Source: Niveispirillum cyanobacteriorum
GTDB taxonomy: Bacteria > Pseudomonadota > Alphaproteobacteria > Azospirillales > Azospirillaceae
DNA length: 64,000 nucleotides
Direction: 5' to 3'
NCBI RefSeq assembly: GCF_002868735.1
Contig: NZ_CP025611.1
Coordinates: 1,234,501 to 1,298,500 of the forward strand
Shown here piece by piece: positions 35,901 through 44,853 of the stretch (its first letter is position 1; every line of letters begins with the position of its first letter). Under the pieces are notes generated by a model. The model did not search any database. It worked only from the letters and a program-made list of their open reading frames with translations, and was not told the DNA's origin. Position numbers and translations under genes: made by a program.

Positions 35901-38330
35901 ATGTTCAGCCATACCAACGGACGCAGTGCGTCCGGCCGTCACCCGCTTGCCTTGTCCATCCTGCTGTGCGGTGCCGCCGCCATCGCCATGCCCGCCATGG
36001 GTCAGCAGGCACCTGCCCCTTCTTCCGGCGCCATGCTGGAGGAGATCATCGTCTCCGCCCGTAAGCGCGACGAAACCTTGAAGGATGTTCCCTTCTCCAT
36101 CAACGCCATGAGCGCGGATTCGATGAAGGATGCCGGCGCCACCAATATCGAGGATGTGTCGCGCAGCATCGTGGGCCTGTCGATCCAGAATCTGGGTCCG
36201 GGGCAAAGCCAGGTGGCCATCCGCGGCATCTCCGCAGGTCAGATCGTGCGTGACCAGCCGGGCGTGAAGGAACAGGTCGGCGTTTATCTGGACGAATCGG
36301 TGATCTCGCTGTCGCTGTTCACCCCCGATCTGGACCTGTATGACCTGGGCCGCGTGGAAGTGCTGCGCGGGCCGCAGGGCACGCTGTATGGCTCCGGCTC
36401 GCTGTCGGGCACCATCCGCTATATCACCAACAAGCCGGCGCAGGGCACCCAGGAAGGCACCACCGAACTGTCGGTCGAACAGATCGATGGCGGCGGCACC
36501 GGGTACAGCGCCAAGGCGATGGTCAATGTGCCGGTTACCGACACGCTGGCCCTTCGCGCCGTCGGCTATGGCACGCGCTATGCCGGCTTCATCGACGCGA
36601 TCCAGCCGAATGGCAGCGTGAAGAAGGACGTGAATGACGGCTTCCGCACGGGCCTGCGCCTGTCGCTGGGCTGGCAGCCGACCGAGAATGTCACCATCAC
36701 CCCGCGCGTCGTCTATCAGGAGATTGAGGCCAATGGCTTCAACCGCGAAGACGATTTCAACATCCTGGCCAACGAACTGGTAACCACGGGCAACCGCCTG
36801 TTCCAGTTCGGCAAGCGCCAGCAGTTCACGCAGCTGGAAGAGAAGTTCAAAGACAAGTTCATGCTGGCCGATCTGACGGTCGAGGTTGATCTCGGCGCCG
36901 TCACGGCCACGTCGGTCACCTCGGTCACCGACCGCGACCTGCTGGTCTATCGCGATGCCTCGCAGCTGACAGGTTCGATCACGGGTCAGCCGGGCGTGCT
37001 GTCGGCCACCGGCCTGTCGAAGCAGGTCTATACCCTGGACACCCCGCTGTCGGACGAAACCGACGTGAAGGTGTTCACGCAGGAAGCCCGCCTTGCCTCC
37101 AACGGCGATGGCCCGTTCCAGTGGGTGGCCGGCGCCTTCTATTCCAAGATCGACCGCAAATACGCCCAGACCCTGAATGTGGACGGGTTCGAAGCGATCA
37201 CCGGCATCGATAGCAACGGCCCCAATGCCCAGAACGGCCTGGATGAGCTGTACTGGTCCCGCATTCCGTATGATTTCAAGCAGGTTGCCCTGTTCGGTGA
37301 AGGCTCCTACGACCTGACCGAGCAACTGTCTGCCACGCTGGGCCTGCGCTATTTCGACTTCAAGGAAAAGCGCACCCTGAATTTCGATGGTATCTTCGCC
37401 GACCGTGCCCAGGGCGTGAAGGGTGAGACCAGCAGCAACGGCTTCTCCCCGCGCGCCATCCTGTCCTATGACGCCACAGAAGATGTGACGGTCAATGCGC
37501 AGGTGTCGAAGGGCTTCCGCCTGGGCGGCATTAACGATCCCCTCAACCTGCCGCTCTGCTCCGCCACCGACCGCACCACCTTTGGCGGACGTAACAATTT
37601 CGGTAATGAAAGCGTCTGGAACTATGAAATGGGCGCGAAGGTGAGCTTTGGCGGTGGCCGTGGTTCGCTGAATATCGCCGGGTACTACACCGACATTTCC
37701 AACCTCCAGGTCACGCTGGACGCTGGCACCTGCTCCTCACGCATCATCTTCAATGCCGATGCCCGCACCCGTGGCACCGAGGCGGAGTTCAGCTATCAGC
37801 TGACCGACGCGTTCAACCTGTCGCTGTCGGGCTCGTTCAATGATAGCGAGTTCACGGAAACCGTGACCTCGCGGGGTGCCGCCGGTGCCGCCAGCGTTGT
37901 GGGCGGCATCAAGAAGGGTAACCGCCTGCCCACCGTCCCGCGCTATCAGTTCAGCGCACAGACCAAATGGGAAGACGATATCGGCAACGACCTGACCGGC
38001 TTCGCCATCGGGACGTTCCAGCATATCGGTTCGCGCTTCACCCAGGCGGTGGATCAGGACCCGGCGGCTGTCGGCACCTTTACCCGCATCCCGATCGGCA
38101 CCCAGCCGAGCAGCAGCTTCACCTTCGATCCCAAGCTGCCTTCCTATAGCAGCGTCAATCTGCGCTTCGGCGTGAAGAAGGATGAGTGGGAGATGGCCGG
38201 CTACGTCAACAACCTGTTTGACGAGAACGCCAAGCTGTCGCTGGACCGCGAACGCGGCTTCCGCGCCCGCGTGGCCTATCAAGTCGCCAAGCCCCGCACC
38301 TTTGGCGCGCAGGTCAGCACCAAGTTCTAA
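35901..38330 (+). CDS. TonB-dependent outer-membrane receptor
   Basis: An 809-residue receptor with a long signal peptide (to about residue 36), a TonB-box region LEEIIVSARKRDETLKDVPFS, a plug domain (VYLDESVISLS; DLYDLGRVEVLRGPQGTLYG; SGTIRYITNKP) and a 22-strand barrel ending TFGAQVSTKF with terminal Phe. The DVPFS...EVLRGPQGTLYG pattern is typical of sphingomonad/caulobacter-type receptors. The ligand is unknown; there is no siderophore gene nearby. A long hairpin follows. Confidence 0.93.
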   Translation: MFSHTNGRSASGRHPLALSILLCGAAAIAMPAMGQQAPAPSSGAMLEEIIVSARKRDETLKDVPFSINAMSADSMKDAGATNIEDVSRSIVGLSIQNLGPGQSQVAIRGISAGQIVRDQPGVKEQVGVYLDESVISLSLFTPDLDLYDLGRVEVLRGPQGTLYGSGSLSGTIRYITNKPAQGTQEGTTELSVEQIDGGGTGYSAKAMVNVPVTDTLALRAVGYGTRYAGFIDAIQPNGSVKKDVNDGFRTGLRLSLGWQPTENVTITPRVVYQEIEANGFNREDDFNILANELVTTGNRLFQFGKRQQFTQLEEKFKDKFMLADLTVEVDLGAVTATSVTSVTDRDLLVYRDASQLTGSITGQPGVLSATGLSKQVYTLDTPLSDETDVKVFTQEARLASNGDGPFQWVAGAFYSKIDRKYAQTLNVDGFEAITGIDSNGPNAQNGLDELYWSRIPYDFKQVALFGEGSYDLTEQLSATLGLRYFDFKEKRTLNFDGIFADRAQGVKGETSSNGFSPRAILSYDATEDVTVNAQVSKGFRLGGINDPLNLPLCSATDRTTFGGRNNFGNESVWNYEMGAKVSFGGGRGSLNIAGYYTDISNLQVTLDAGTCSSRIIFNADARTRGTEAEFSYQLTDAFNLSLSGSFNDSEFTETVTSRGAAGAASVVGGIKKGNRLPTVPRYQFSAQTKWEDDIGNDLTGFAIGTFQHIGSRFTQAVDQDPAAVGTFTRIPIGTQPSSSFTFDPKLPSYSSVNLRFGVKKDEWEMAGYVNNLFDENAKLSLDRERGFRARVAYQVAKPRTFGAQVSTKF

Positions 38331-38364
38331 AGCGCCCTCCTTCATGGGCAAATGACACAAAAGA

Positions 38365-38392
38365 CCCCCGGCGGAAGCGATTCCGCCGGGGG
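38365..38392. terminator. Bidirectional terminator after the TonB receptor gene
   Basis: Twelve-base-pair stem CCCCCGGCGGAA / TTCCGCCGGGGG with GCGA tetraloop, 34 bases after the receptor stop. Read on the minus strand it is followed by TCTTTTGT, so it also ends the leftward operon stopping at 38451. Confidence 0.9.
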
Positions 38393-38450
38393 TTGGTCAT
38401 TTGGGGGACCCAGTTGAACGGGGGGCAAAACGGGGAGGATAGAAACGGGG

Positions 38451-38711
38451 TCAGTGACGCCGTTCCTGATCCGCCTCCAGATGGCGCCGGTTTTTCTGGG
38501 CCTGCGCCTTCTGTTCGTCGGTCGGTGTGGGCAGGACACCTTGATCCTGGCCGGTGCCATCGGTGCGCGGGGGCGGCTTGGCCGTCACGCGCTGTTCCGA
38601 TGCGACCGGGTCGCTGGCCGGAAAGCTATTGTCCAGGTCGCGGTCCAGCTCCCGTTCGGTGGGCTGGCGCGGCTGTTTGGACGTGGTGGGATACTGGGTC
38701 TGGTTGGGCAT
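38451..38711 (-). CDS. Small hydrophilic protein with FPASDP motif
   Basis: An 86-residue protein rich in Gln, Asp, Pro and Arg, with DRDLDNSFPASDPVAS (residues 22-37). The FPASDP motif recurs in short alphaproteobacterial proteins, but no function is established. It is probably disordered. It lies 27 bases downstream of the PRC-barrel gene on the same strand, so they form a small operon with the EcfG-like promoter upstream. A stress role is inferred. Confidence 0.72.
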   Translation of the reverse strand: MPNQTQYPTTSKQPRQPTERELDRDLDNSFPASDPVASEQRVTAKPPPRTDGTGQDQGVLPTPTDEQKAQAQKNRRHLEADQERRH

Positions 38712-38738
38712 GTCTTTTCCTCCCGATGGGGATGGTGA

Positions 38739-39113
38739 TCACATCCAATAGGGCGGGACGTTCCAGTAGGTGGAAACCGGCTCCCGCCAACGGCGGTCAT
38801 CGGGACCCAGCTCCTGTTCGGAATAGGACGGGGCGTTTTCCAGGCGTGCCCGGTCCAGCGGCACCACATAGCCGCCCATGTCCGGATCATATTTCAGCAC
38901 CGACCAGGGCAGCGGGTGATAGCGCTCGCCAATGCCGAGGAAGCCGCCGAACGCCATGATGGCATAGGCGACATTGCCTGTGCGCTTGTTCAGCATCACG
39001 TCCTCGACATGGCCGATCTTGTCGCCATTGACGCCATAGACATTGGTGCCGTTCACCTTGCCGGCACTGATGCAGCTATTGGTCTCGCTACGCGCGACAT
39101 CACTGATGGCCAT
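38739..39113 (-). CDS. PRC-barrel domain protein
   Basis: A 124-residue protein with a PRC-barrel (residues about 12-75: GTNVYGVNGDKIGHVEDVMLNKRTG region), the same fold as RimM and photosynthetic reaction-centre H. It is followed by RYHPLPWSVLKYD and a C-terminal Tyr/Trp-rich tail. Small PRC-barrel proteins of Alphaproteobacteria are often general-stress-induced. I chose the ATG at 39113 (MAISDVARSETNSC), preceded by AGGAAGGAA. The EcfG-like promoter lies about 37 bases upstream. Confidence 0.85.
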   Translation of the reverse strand: MAISDVARSETNSCISAGKVNGTNVYGVNGDKIGHVEDVMLNKRTGNVAYAIMAFGGFLGIGERYHPLPWSVLKYDPDMGGYVVPLDRARLENAPSYSEQELGPDDRRWREPVSTYWNVPPYWM

Positions 39114-39149
39114 GATGGGGTTCCTTCCTGTCGTGGTTGGCAAAATGGA

Positions 39150-39175
39150 AACACCCAAGACAAGGAAAAGGTTCC
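39150..39175 (-). promoter_or_regulatory. EcfG-like general-stress promoter of the PRC-barrel operon
   Basis: On the minus strand GGAAC (39175-39171) and TGTT (39153-39150) are separated by 17 bases. This matches the alphaproteobacterial EcfG pattern GGAAC-N16/17-CGTT except for the first base of the -10. The spacing to the start codon is suitable. Confidence 0.5.
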
Positions 39176-39212
39176 GGTCAGGTCGCAGGTTTGACGCGCC
39201 GTTGACAAAAGA

Positions 39213-39241
39213 AAACCCCGATGCGACGGGCACCGGGGTTT
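39213..39241 (-). terminator. potGHI terminator
   Basis: Stem AAACCCCG / CGGGGTTT; on the minus strand it is followed by TTCTTTTG, 27 bases after the potI stop. Confidence 0.8.
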
Positions 39242-39267
39242 GCGTAACGGATAGATTGGACGGGTAA

Positions 39268-40101
39268 TCAGCCGCCCTGCTGCGCCATCTGTTCGTCCCG
39301 CTGCCGGGCCTTTTCCTGGCGCGCATTATAGATGCCGGCGCAGATGATGCCGATGGCCACGATGGTCACCACGATGGTGGCCAGCGCATTCACCTTGGGC
39401 GACAGGCCCAGACGCACCGAAGAGAACACGATCTGCGGCAGGGTCGTGGAACCGGGGCCGGACACGAAGCTGGTGATGACCAGATCATCCAGCGAGAGCG
39501 TGAAGGCCAGCAGCCAGCCCGAGACAATGGCCGGTGCGATCAGCGGCAGGGTGATGACGAAGAACACCTTGGCGGGTCGCGCCCCCAGATCCATCGCCGC
39601 CTCTTCCAGGCTGGCATCCATGGAGACCAACCGCGACTGCACCACCACCGTCACAAAAGACATGGTGAAGGTGATATGGGCCAGAATGATAGTCAGCATC
39701 CCGCGCCCTTCGGGCCAGCCCAACACCTGTTCCATGCTGACAAACAGCAGCAGCAGCGACAGGCCCATGATCACTTCCGGCATGACCAGCGGGGCCGACA
39801 CCATGCCAGAGAACAGGGCACGCCCCTTGAACGCGCCGAACCGGGCCAGCATCATGCCCGCCAGCGTGCCCAGCACCACGGCAAAGCTGGCTGAGATGAA
39901 GGCCACGCGCACCGACAGCCAGGCCGCCGACAGCAACTGATCATCGCGCATCAGCTCCCCGTACCAGCGGAAGGAGAATTCCGACCAGACGGAGACAGAG
40001 CGGTTGTCGTTGAAGGACAGCACGATCAACAGGATGATCGGGATGTAGAGGAACAGCAGGCCCGTGATCAGGCCGAAGCGCAGGAACCAGGATTTCGGCA
40101 T
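39268..40101 (-). CDS. potI: Putrescine ABC transporter permease PotI
   Basis: A 277-residue inner-membrane permease with six hydrophobic segments and the cytoplasmic EAA loop (EEAAMDLGARPAKVFFVITLPLI) that docks onto the ATPase. It pairs with PotH to form the channel for putrescine or spermidine. It overlaps the potH stop by one base (TAATG). The closest family is PotC/PotI. Confidence 0.93.
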   Translation of the reverse strand: MPKSWFLRFGLITGLLFLYIPIILLIVLSFNDNRSVSVWSEFSFRWYGELMRDDQLLSAAWLSVRVAFISASFAVVLGTLAGMMLARFGAFKGRALFSGMVSAPLVMPEVIMGLSLLLLFVSMEQVLGWPEGRGMLTIILAHITFTMSFVTVVVQSRLVSMDASLEEAAMDLGARPAKVFFVITLPLIAPAIVSGWLLAFTLSLDDLVITSFVSGPGSTTLPQIVFSSVRLGLSPKVNALATIVVTIVAIGIICAGIYNARQEKARQRDEQMAQQGG

Positions 40102-41045
40102 TACGGGTGCCCCCCCTGCTTACCCTGCACGTTCTGGAAGATCATGATGGGCACGACCAGGAACAACAGCAAGGCGACCGCCACGGCGGACGCCAGCGGC
40201 CAGTCACGGTTATTGAAGAATTCCGTCCACAAGGTGCGCCCGATCATCAGCGTGTCAGGCCCGCCCAGCAGCTCCGGGATCACGAATTCACCGGTAGCCG
40301 GAATGAAGACCAGCAGCGCGCCGGCGATCATGCCGGGAATCGACAGCGGCAGGGTGATGGTCAAAAACGCCTTCCAAGGCGGGCAGCCCAGATCGGCCGC
40401 CGCCTCCAGCAGGGTATTGTCCAGCTTCTCCAGCGTCGAATAGAGCGGCAGGATCATGAAGGGCAAGTAGGAATAGGTGATGCCGATATAGGTGGCGACG
40501 GGCGTGTAGAGAATCTGCAAGGGCTGATCGATGATGCCCAGCCACATCAGCACGTTATTCAGCACGCCATTGTTGGACAGGATGCCGATCCAGGCATAGA
40601 CGCGGATCAGGAACGACGTCCAGAAGGGCAGGATCACCAGCATCAGCAGGGGGGCACGCCATTTCGGGTCGGCCTTGGCGATGGCATAGGCGACCGGATA
40701 GCCCAGCAGCAGACAGCATATCGTGGAGATGAAGGCGATCTTCAGGCTGTTCAGATAGGCGACGATGTAGAGATCGTCGGTCACCATATAATGGAAATTA
40801 TAGAAGGTGACGGTGATCTGGTACTTCAGATCCTCCACATTCTCGATCAGCGAGGTGAAGGGCGGGATCGCCATCTGGCTTTCGGCCAGCGCGATCTTCA
40901 GCACGATCAGGAACGGCACCAGAAAGAACAGCAGCAGCCAGGCATAGGGCACGGACACCACCAGTGCCCGGCCCGACAGGCCCACCCGCTGCAACAGGCC
41001 CAGAAAGCCCGTATGCCGCATTTCGCTTTGAACCGTTTCGGCCAT
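40101..41045 (-). CDS. potH: Putrescine ABC transporter permease PotH
   Basis: A 314-residue permease with six transmembrane segments, an EAA loop (EAAADLGCPPWKAFLTITLPL) and the typical N-terminal extension of PotB/PotH proteins. It forms the other half of the channel with PotI. It lies 25 bases after potG. Polyamine specificity is inferred from the complete potFGHI set. Confidence 0.93.
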   Translation of the reverse strand: MAETVQSEMRHTGFLGLLQRVGLSGRALVVSVPYAWLLLFFLVPFLIVLKIALAESQMAIPPFTSLIENVEDLKYQITVTFYNFHYMVTDDLYIVAYLNSLKIAFISTICCLLLGYPVAYAIAKADPKWRAPLLMLVILPFWTSFLIRVYAWIGILSNNGVLNNVLMWLGIIDQPLQILYTPVATYIGITYSYLPFMILPLYSTLEKLDNTLLEAAADLGCPPWKAFLTITLPLSIPGMIAGALLVFIPATGEFVIPELLGGPDTLMIGRTLWTEFFNNRDWPLASAVAVALLLFLVVPIMIFQNVQGKQGGHP

Positions 41046-41070
41046 GGGTCAGCCCCCCCTTCCCGTCCGG

Positions 41071-42225
41071 TCAGTTGGTCAGGACGCTGCCGGCGAACGG
41101 CCGCCAGGACAGGTACACCCGGTCTTCCCAGGTAATGGGCATTTCGGTGCGGCGCGTCACCATGGGTGCGGTCACCCGCACCCGCTTGCCGGTATCCAGG
41201 AGGATTTCATAGATGGAGACATCGCCCAGATAGGCGATTTCCTTCACCACGCCGGTGGCCTGATTGCGGCCATCGCTGCCCGCCGGCGCATCCTTGGAAA
41301 TCGTCACCTTCTCCGGCCGCACCGCCACCCAGCATTCGGTGCCGGGTGCCAGATGGCCGGGATGGGAGACATAGAGGTCGCAATTCGCCTCATCCGAGCG
41401 GATCAGGGAATGGTCGGGCTCGCTCTCCACCACGCGGCCATGGAACATGTTGACCGAGCCGATAAACTCCGCCGTGAAGCGGCTGTTGGGATATTCGTAA
41501 ATCTCGGTGGGCGTGCCAATCTGCGCGATGTAACCGCGGTTCATCACCGCGATGCGCGAGGACATGGTCATCGCCTCTTCCTGGTCATGGGTCACGACCA
41601 CGAAGGTGATGCCCACCTTCTCCTGAATGTTCACCAGTTCGAACTGCGTCTGTTCGCGCAGCTTCTTGTCGAGCGCCCCAAGCGGCTCGTCCAGCAGCAG
41701 CAGCTTGGGCCGCTTCACCAGGGCGCGGGCCAGCGCCACGCGCTGCCGCTGCCCGCCGGAAAGCTGATGCGGCTTGCGCTTGCCGAACTGTCCCAACTGC
41801 ACAAGGTTCAGGGCGTCTGCTACCCGCTCCGCGATCTCGGCCTTGCCCACCTTGTCCTGATGCAGGCCGAAGGCGATGTTGGCCTCCACGCTCATATGCG
41901 GGAACAGGGCGTAGGATTGGAACATCATGTTCACGGGCCGCTCATAGGGCGGCACGTTCGACATATCAACGCCGTCGATGAAGATCTTGCCTTCGGTCGG
42001 ACGCTCAAACCCGGCCAGCATGCGCAGCAAGGTGGTCTTGCCCGATCCGGACCCTCCCAGCAAGGAGAAGAATTCACCGCGATAGATCGACAAGGAAACA
42101 TCATCGACGGCGGTGAAATCGCCGAACTTCTTCGTCACCTTCTCGATACGGACATAGGGCTTCTCATTCGGGTCCCGCCAAGGTTCCAGCTTGGTCTGGG
42201 TCCGCGAGGGCTGCGCATTGGCCAT
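41071..42225 (-). CDS. potG: Putrescine ABC transporter ATP-binding protein PotG
   Basis: A 384-residue ATPase with Walker A (GGSGSGKTT), the ABC signature LSGGQRQR, Walker B (LLLLDEPLGALD) and the H-loop THDQEEA. The C-terminal TOBE-type domain is typical of PotA/PotG. It energises the PotHI channel. It is the first gene of the potGHI unit; potF lies 2.6 kb away. Confidence 0.95.
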   Translation of the reverse strand: MANAQPSRTQTKLEPWRDPNEKPYVRIEKVTKKFGDFTAVDDVSLSIYRGEFFSLLGGSGSGKTTLLRMLAGFERPTEGKIFIDGVDMSNVPPYERPVNMMFQSYALFPHMSVEANIAFGLHQDKVGKAEIAERVADALNLVQLGQFGKRKPHQLSGGQRQRVALARALVKRPKLLLLDEPLGALDKKLREQTQFELVNIQEKVGITFVVVTHDQEEAMTMSSRIAVMNRGYIAQIGTPTEIYEYPNSRFTAEFIGSVNMFHGRVVESEPDHSLIRSDEANCDLYVSHPGHLAPGTECWVAVRPEKVTISKDAPAGSDGRNQATGVVKEIAYLGDVSIYEILLDTGKRVRVTAPMVTRRTEMPITWEDRVYLSWRPFAGSVLTN

Positions 42226-42385
42226 GTCCGTATATGTCCCTGTCCGGTTGGCGATATCGGTAGGTGGCGTGGCTTTTCACGCACCGCACAATTCTACACG
42301 CGACGATAGCCATACGGATAGGGGAACGATGCGGGTGACGGCACTTTTCACGAAAGTTCGCTACAGGAACGCCACCCGCGTGGGG

Positions 42386-42784
42386 TCAAACCGTTCCCTC
42401 GAAGCTGAACCCCTCGTCGGCCCAGCCGGTCATGCCGCCGATCATCAGCTTTACGGGCCGGCCCAGCCCGGCCAGCCGCAGCGCACCCTTGTCGGCACCG
42501 TTGCAATGCGGGCCGGCGCAATAGACGACGAACAGCGTGTCGGCAGGATATGCCGCCAGCCGCTTTTCCGTCAGGTCCATGACAGGGATGTTGATGGCAC
42601 CCGGCACATGCGACGCGGCAAAGGCCTTGCGCCCGCGCACATCGACCAGGACGAATCCGGGACTGCCCGTCGCAAAGGCGGCAAAGACATCGGCGCAGTC
42701 GGTTTCAAGCGACAGACGCTTCTGGAAATGGGCGATGGCGTCGGGCGATGGGGCGGCTTGGATACGGGTCACTTCGTTCGACAT
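42386..42784 (-). CDS. Rhodanese-like sulfurtransferase
   Basis: A 132-residue single rhodanese domain. VLVDVRGRKAFAASHVPGAINIP is the CH2A region and VVYCAGPHCNGADKGA the active loop with C89 (and C94). It is trimmed to MSNEVTR at 42784. It diverges from ftrA, and this ftrA-rhodanese pairing is common in Proteobacteria, so FtrA probably controls it. Possible roles are thiosulfate or persulfide handling. Confidence 0.88.
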   Translation of the reverse strand: MSNEVTRIQAAPSPDAIAHFQKRLSLETDCADVFAAFATGSPGFVLVDVRGRKAFAASHVPGAINIPVMDLTEKRLAAYPADTLFVVYCAGPHCNGADKGALRLAGLGRPVKLMIGGMTGWADEGFSFEGTV

Positions 42785-42796
42785 GGGATCAACCTG

Positions 42797-42821
42797 TCCT
42801 GCGGTTTCGATGGACGCAGGA
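42797..42821. promoter_or_regulatory. Inverted repeat between rhodanese and ftrA genes
   Basis: TCCTGCG (42797-42803) / CGCAGGA (42815-42821), nested inside GGGATC/GATCCC (42785-42790, 42829-42834), within the 91-base divergent gap. A candidate FtrA operator. Confidence 0.45.
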
Positions 42822-42875
42822 TGGCGTCGATCCCCCCTTCGCAAAACACGCACCCTGCCATAAAATGTCGAAATC

Positions 42876-43904
42876 ATGCCAAAGCAGATACACCCCGCCG
42901 ACCCGCCCAACCGCACCGTCGCCATCCTGGCCTATGACGGTCTGTGCACGTTCGAATTCGGGATCGCGGTGGAGGTGTTCGCCCTGCCCAGGCCTGAACT
43001 GGGTCCCGACTGGTACCGTTCCATGGTGGTGGCGGTGGAGCCGGGGCCCCTGTCGGCCATGGGGGGTATCCGCGTCACAGCGGATGGCGACTTGTCGCTG
43101 CTGGAAGGGGCCGGGACGATCATCGTGCCCGGTTGGCGATCGGCGGGCGCGCCGGTGCCAGAGGCCTTGTGCATGGCCTTGCGCGCGGCCCATGCAAGGG
43201 GGGCGCGGCTGGTGTCGATCTGCTCCGGCGCTTTCGTGCTGGCGGCGGCGGGCCTTTTATCCGGGCGGGATGCCACCACCCATTGGCGGTACGAGGCGAT
43301 CCTGGCCGAACGCCATCCCGACATCCGTTACCGCCCCGGTCTTCTCTATGTCGATCATGGCGATGTGCTGACCTCCGCCGGGTCGGCGGCGGGTCTGGAT
43401 CTGTGCCTGCATATCGTACGCAAGGATTTCGGGGCGACCATCGCCAATCAGGTGGCGCAGCGTCTGGTCCTGTCATCCCACCGTGATGGCGCGCAGAAGC
43501 AGGTGCTGGAAAGGCCTGTTCCGACATCATTTGAGGGACCGCGCCTGTCTCCGCTGCTGGACCGGGTGCGCCGGGAACTGGACCGTGATCACGCGCTACG
43601 CGATCTGGCCGACAGCGTGGGCATGAGCCTGCGCACCTTCATCCGCCGGTTCCAGGACATGACCGGCCTGTCACCGGGCGAATGGCTGCTGCGGGAACGG
43701 GTGGCGCGGGCCGAACAGATGCTGACCGAGACGACGGCCAGTGTGGAGGATGTGGCGACGGCCTGTGGCTTCCCCACCGCTGCCGCCCTTCGCTACCATT
43801 TCCGCAACCGGCTTGGGGTGGCCCCAGCGCGGTACCGCCGGGACCAGGGCGGTGGCACGGTCAATCCGCCCCGGTCAGACGCCGGTAGTAATGCTCTGCC
43901 GTGA
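42876..43904 (+). CDS. ftrA: FtrA-type transcriptional activator (GATase1-like plus AraC HTH)
   Basis: A 342-residue regulator. Residues 14-190 are a DJ-1/PfpI (class-I amidotransferase-like) domain with the elbow VSICSGAFVLAAAG. Residues 220-325 are two AraC-type helix-turn-helices (LRDLADSVGMSLRTFIRRFQ and VEDVATACGFPTAAALRYHFRNRLG). Matches the FtrA group that activates the adjacent rhodanese gene. Its 3' end overlaps the convergent FkbM gene by 44 bases. Confidence 0.85.
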   Translation: MPKQIHPADPPNRTVAILAYDGLCTFEFGIAVEVFALPRPELGPDWYRSMVVAVEPGPLSAMGGIRVTADGDLSLLEGAGTIIVPGWRSAGAPVPEALCMALRAAHARGARLVSICSGAFVLAAAGLLSGRDATTHWRYEAILAERHPDIRYRPGLLYVDHGDVLTSAGSAAGLDLCLHIVRKDFGATIANQVAQRLVLSSHRDGAQKQVLERPVPTSFEGPRLSPLLDRVRRELDRDHALRDLADSVGMSLRTFIRRFQDMTGLSPGEWLLRERVARAEQMLTETTASVEDVATACGFPTAAALRYHFRNRLGVAPARYRRDQGGGTVNPPRSDAGSNALP

Positions 43905-44715
43905 TGGAGCCGGTGCGGCGGTCGTATTCGTAGAGGAAGCGCAGGCAGAGATCGATAGAGTTGTAGCAATTATGGACGATGGAAGCGGCCGCCAGAAGCT
44001 GGCGATCCGAATATCCCTCCAGGGAGATGAAATCCCGGACAAAGACGGCATCGGCATAGACCAGTTGGCTCAACCCGCCATACATGCTGCCATTGACCAT
44101 CGCGGGTTGCAGGATGCGGCTTTCCAATGGGAAGAAGCGGTGGAATATAAAGCCCTGTGAGCGCAGGAATTGTTCCACCTCACTAAACAAGGGCTGATCC
44201 TTGTATAGGGGCAGGAACTCCACCTCTGTCTGGATCACCACCACGTCGCGCAACCGCTCGATCCCGCTGCGAAGCGCCATCAGCTCCCCGCCCTGGATAT
44301 CGATCTTGATCATGTCGGCACCGGCGGTTTGCGGCACGTCATCCAGCCGAACCGTATCCAGCTCCGCCCGGGCCACCACTTCCGCCCAGATGGGAAAACC
44401 GTGGAACAGGGACAGGACACGCTGATCCGGCTCCAACAGAGAGGTCATGCCGGGGGCCTGACAAAGGCGCAGGACATGGCGACCGCCGTCGCCCACCGCA
44501 TCCGGCAGATAGGTTTCGTCCGGCCCCATCTTTTCCAGCAAGGTCGCAAGGGCGCTGGGATTGGGCTCAAATCCCACGATCTCTGCGTGGCCACGCTTCA
44601 GCATCGGAAGATAGGGCGGATCACTGTCGATCGGATTCGCCCCGATATCCACCACCTTGACCTTAACGTCGGTCCCCGTCAGGTCGTTGAACAGGCGAAC
44701 ACCCTGAACCGTCAT
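43861..44715 (-). CDS. FkbM-family methyltransferase
   Basis: A 284-residue protein. VKVVDIGANPID is motif I, IVGFEPNP the acidic end of strand 2, and ADMIKIDIQGGELMALRSG the FkbM-domain signature. These enzymes O-methylate sugars or other small molecules. I trimmed to MTVQG at 44715, with GGAGAT upstream. It overlaps the ftrA 3' end by 44 bases and separates ftrA from potF. A second FkbM protein lies on the other side of potF. Confidence 0.85.
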   Translation of the reverse strand: MTVQGVRLFNDLTGTDVKVKVVDIGANPIDSDPPYLPMLKRGHAEIVGFEPNPSALATLLEKMGPDETYLPDAVGDGGRHVLRLCQAPGMTSLLEPDQRVLSLFHGFPIWAEVVARAELDTVRLDDVPQTAGADMIKIDIQGGELMALRSGIERLRDVVVIQTEVEFLPLYKDQPLFSEVEQFLRSQGFIFHRFFPLESRILQPAMVNGSMYGGLSQLVYADAVFVRDFISLEGYSDRQLLAAASIVHNCYNSIDLCLRFLYEYDRRTGSITAEHYYRRLTGAD

Positions 44716-44793
44716 GCATATCTCCAGTACCACCGGCCCCCGCCCGATGGCGTGCCGGATGCCAGCATCGTGGAATATCACCAGAAATGCAAA

Positions 44794-44822
44794 GGGCGCC
44801 GCCGGTGAACCCGTCGACGCCC
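44794..44822 (-). terminator. potF terminator
   Basis: Stem GGGCGCCG / CGACGCCC with one mismatch. On the minus strand it is followed by TTTGCATTTC, 31 bases after the potF stop. Confidence 0.55.
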
Positions 44823-44853
44823 TAGGGCATTCAGTCCAGAGACCGTTATGCGA

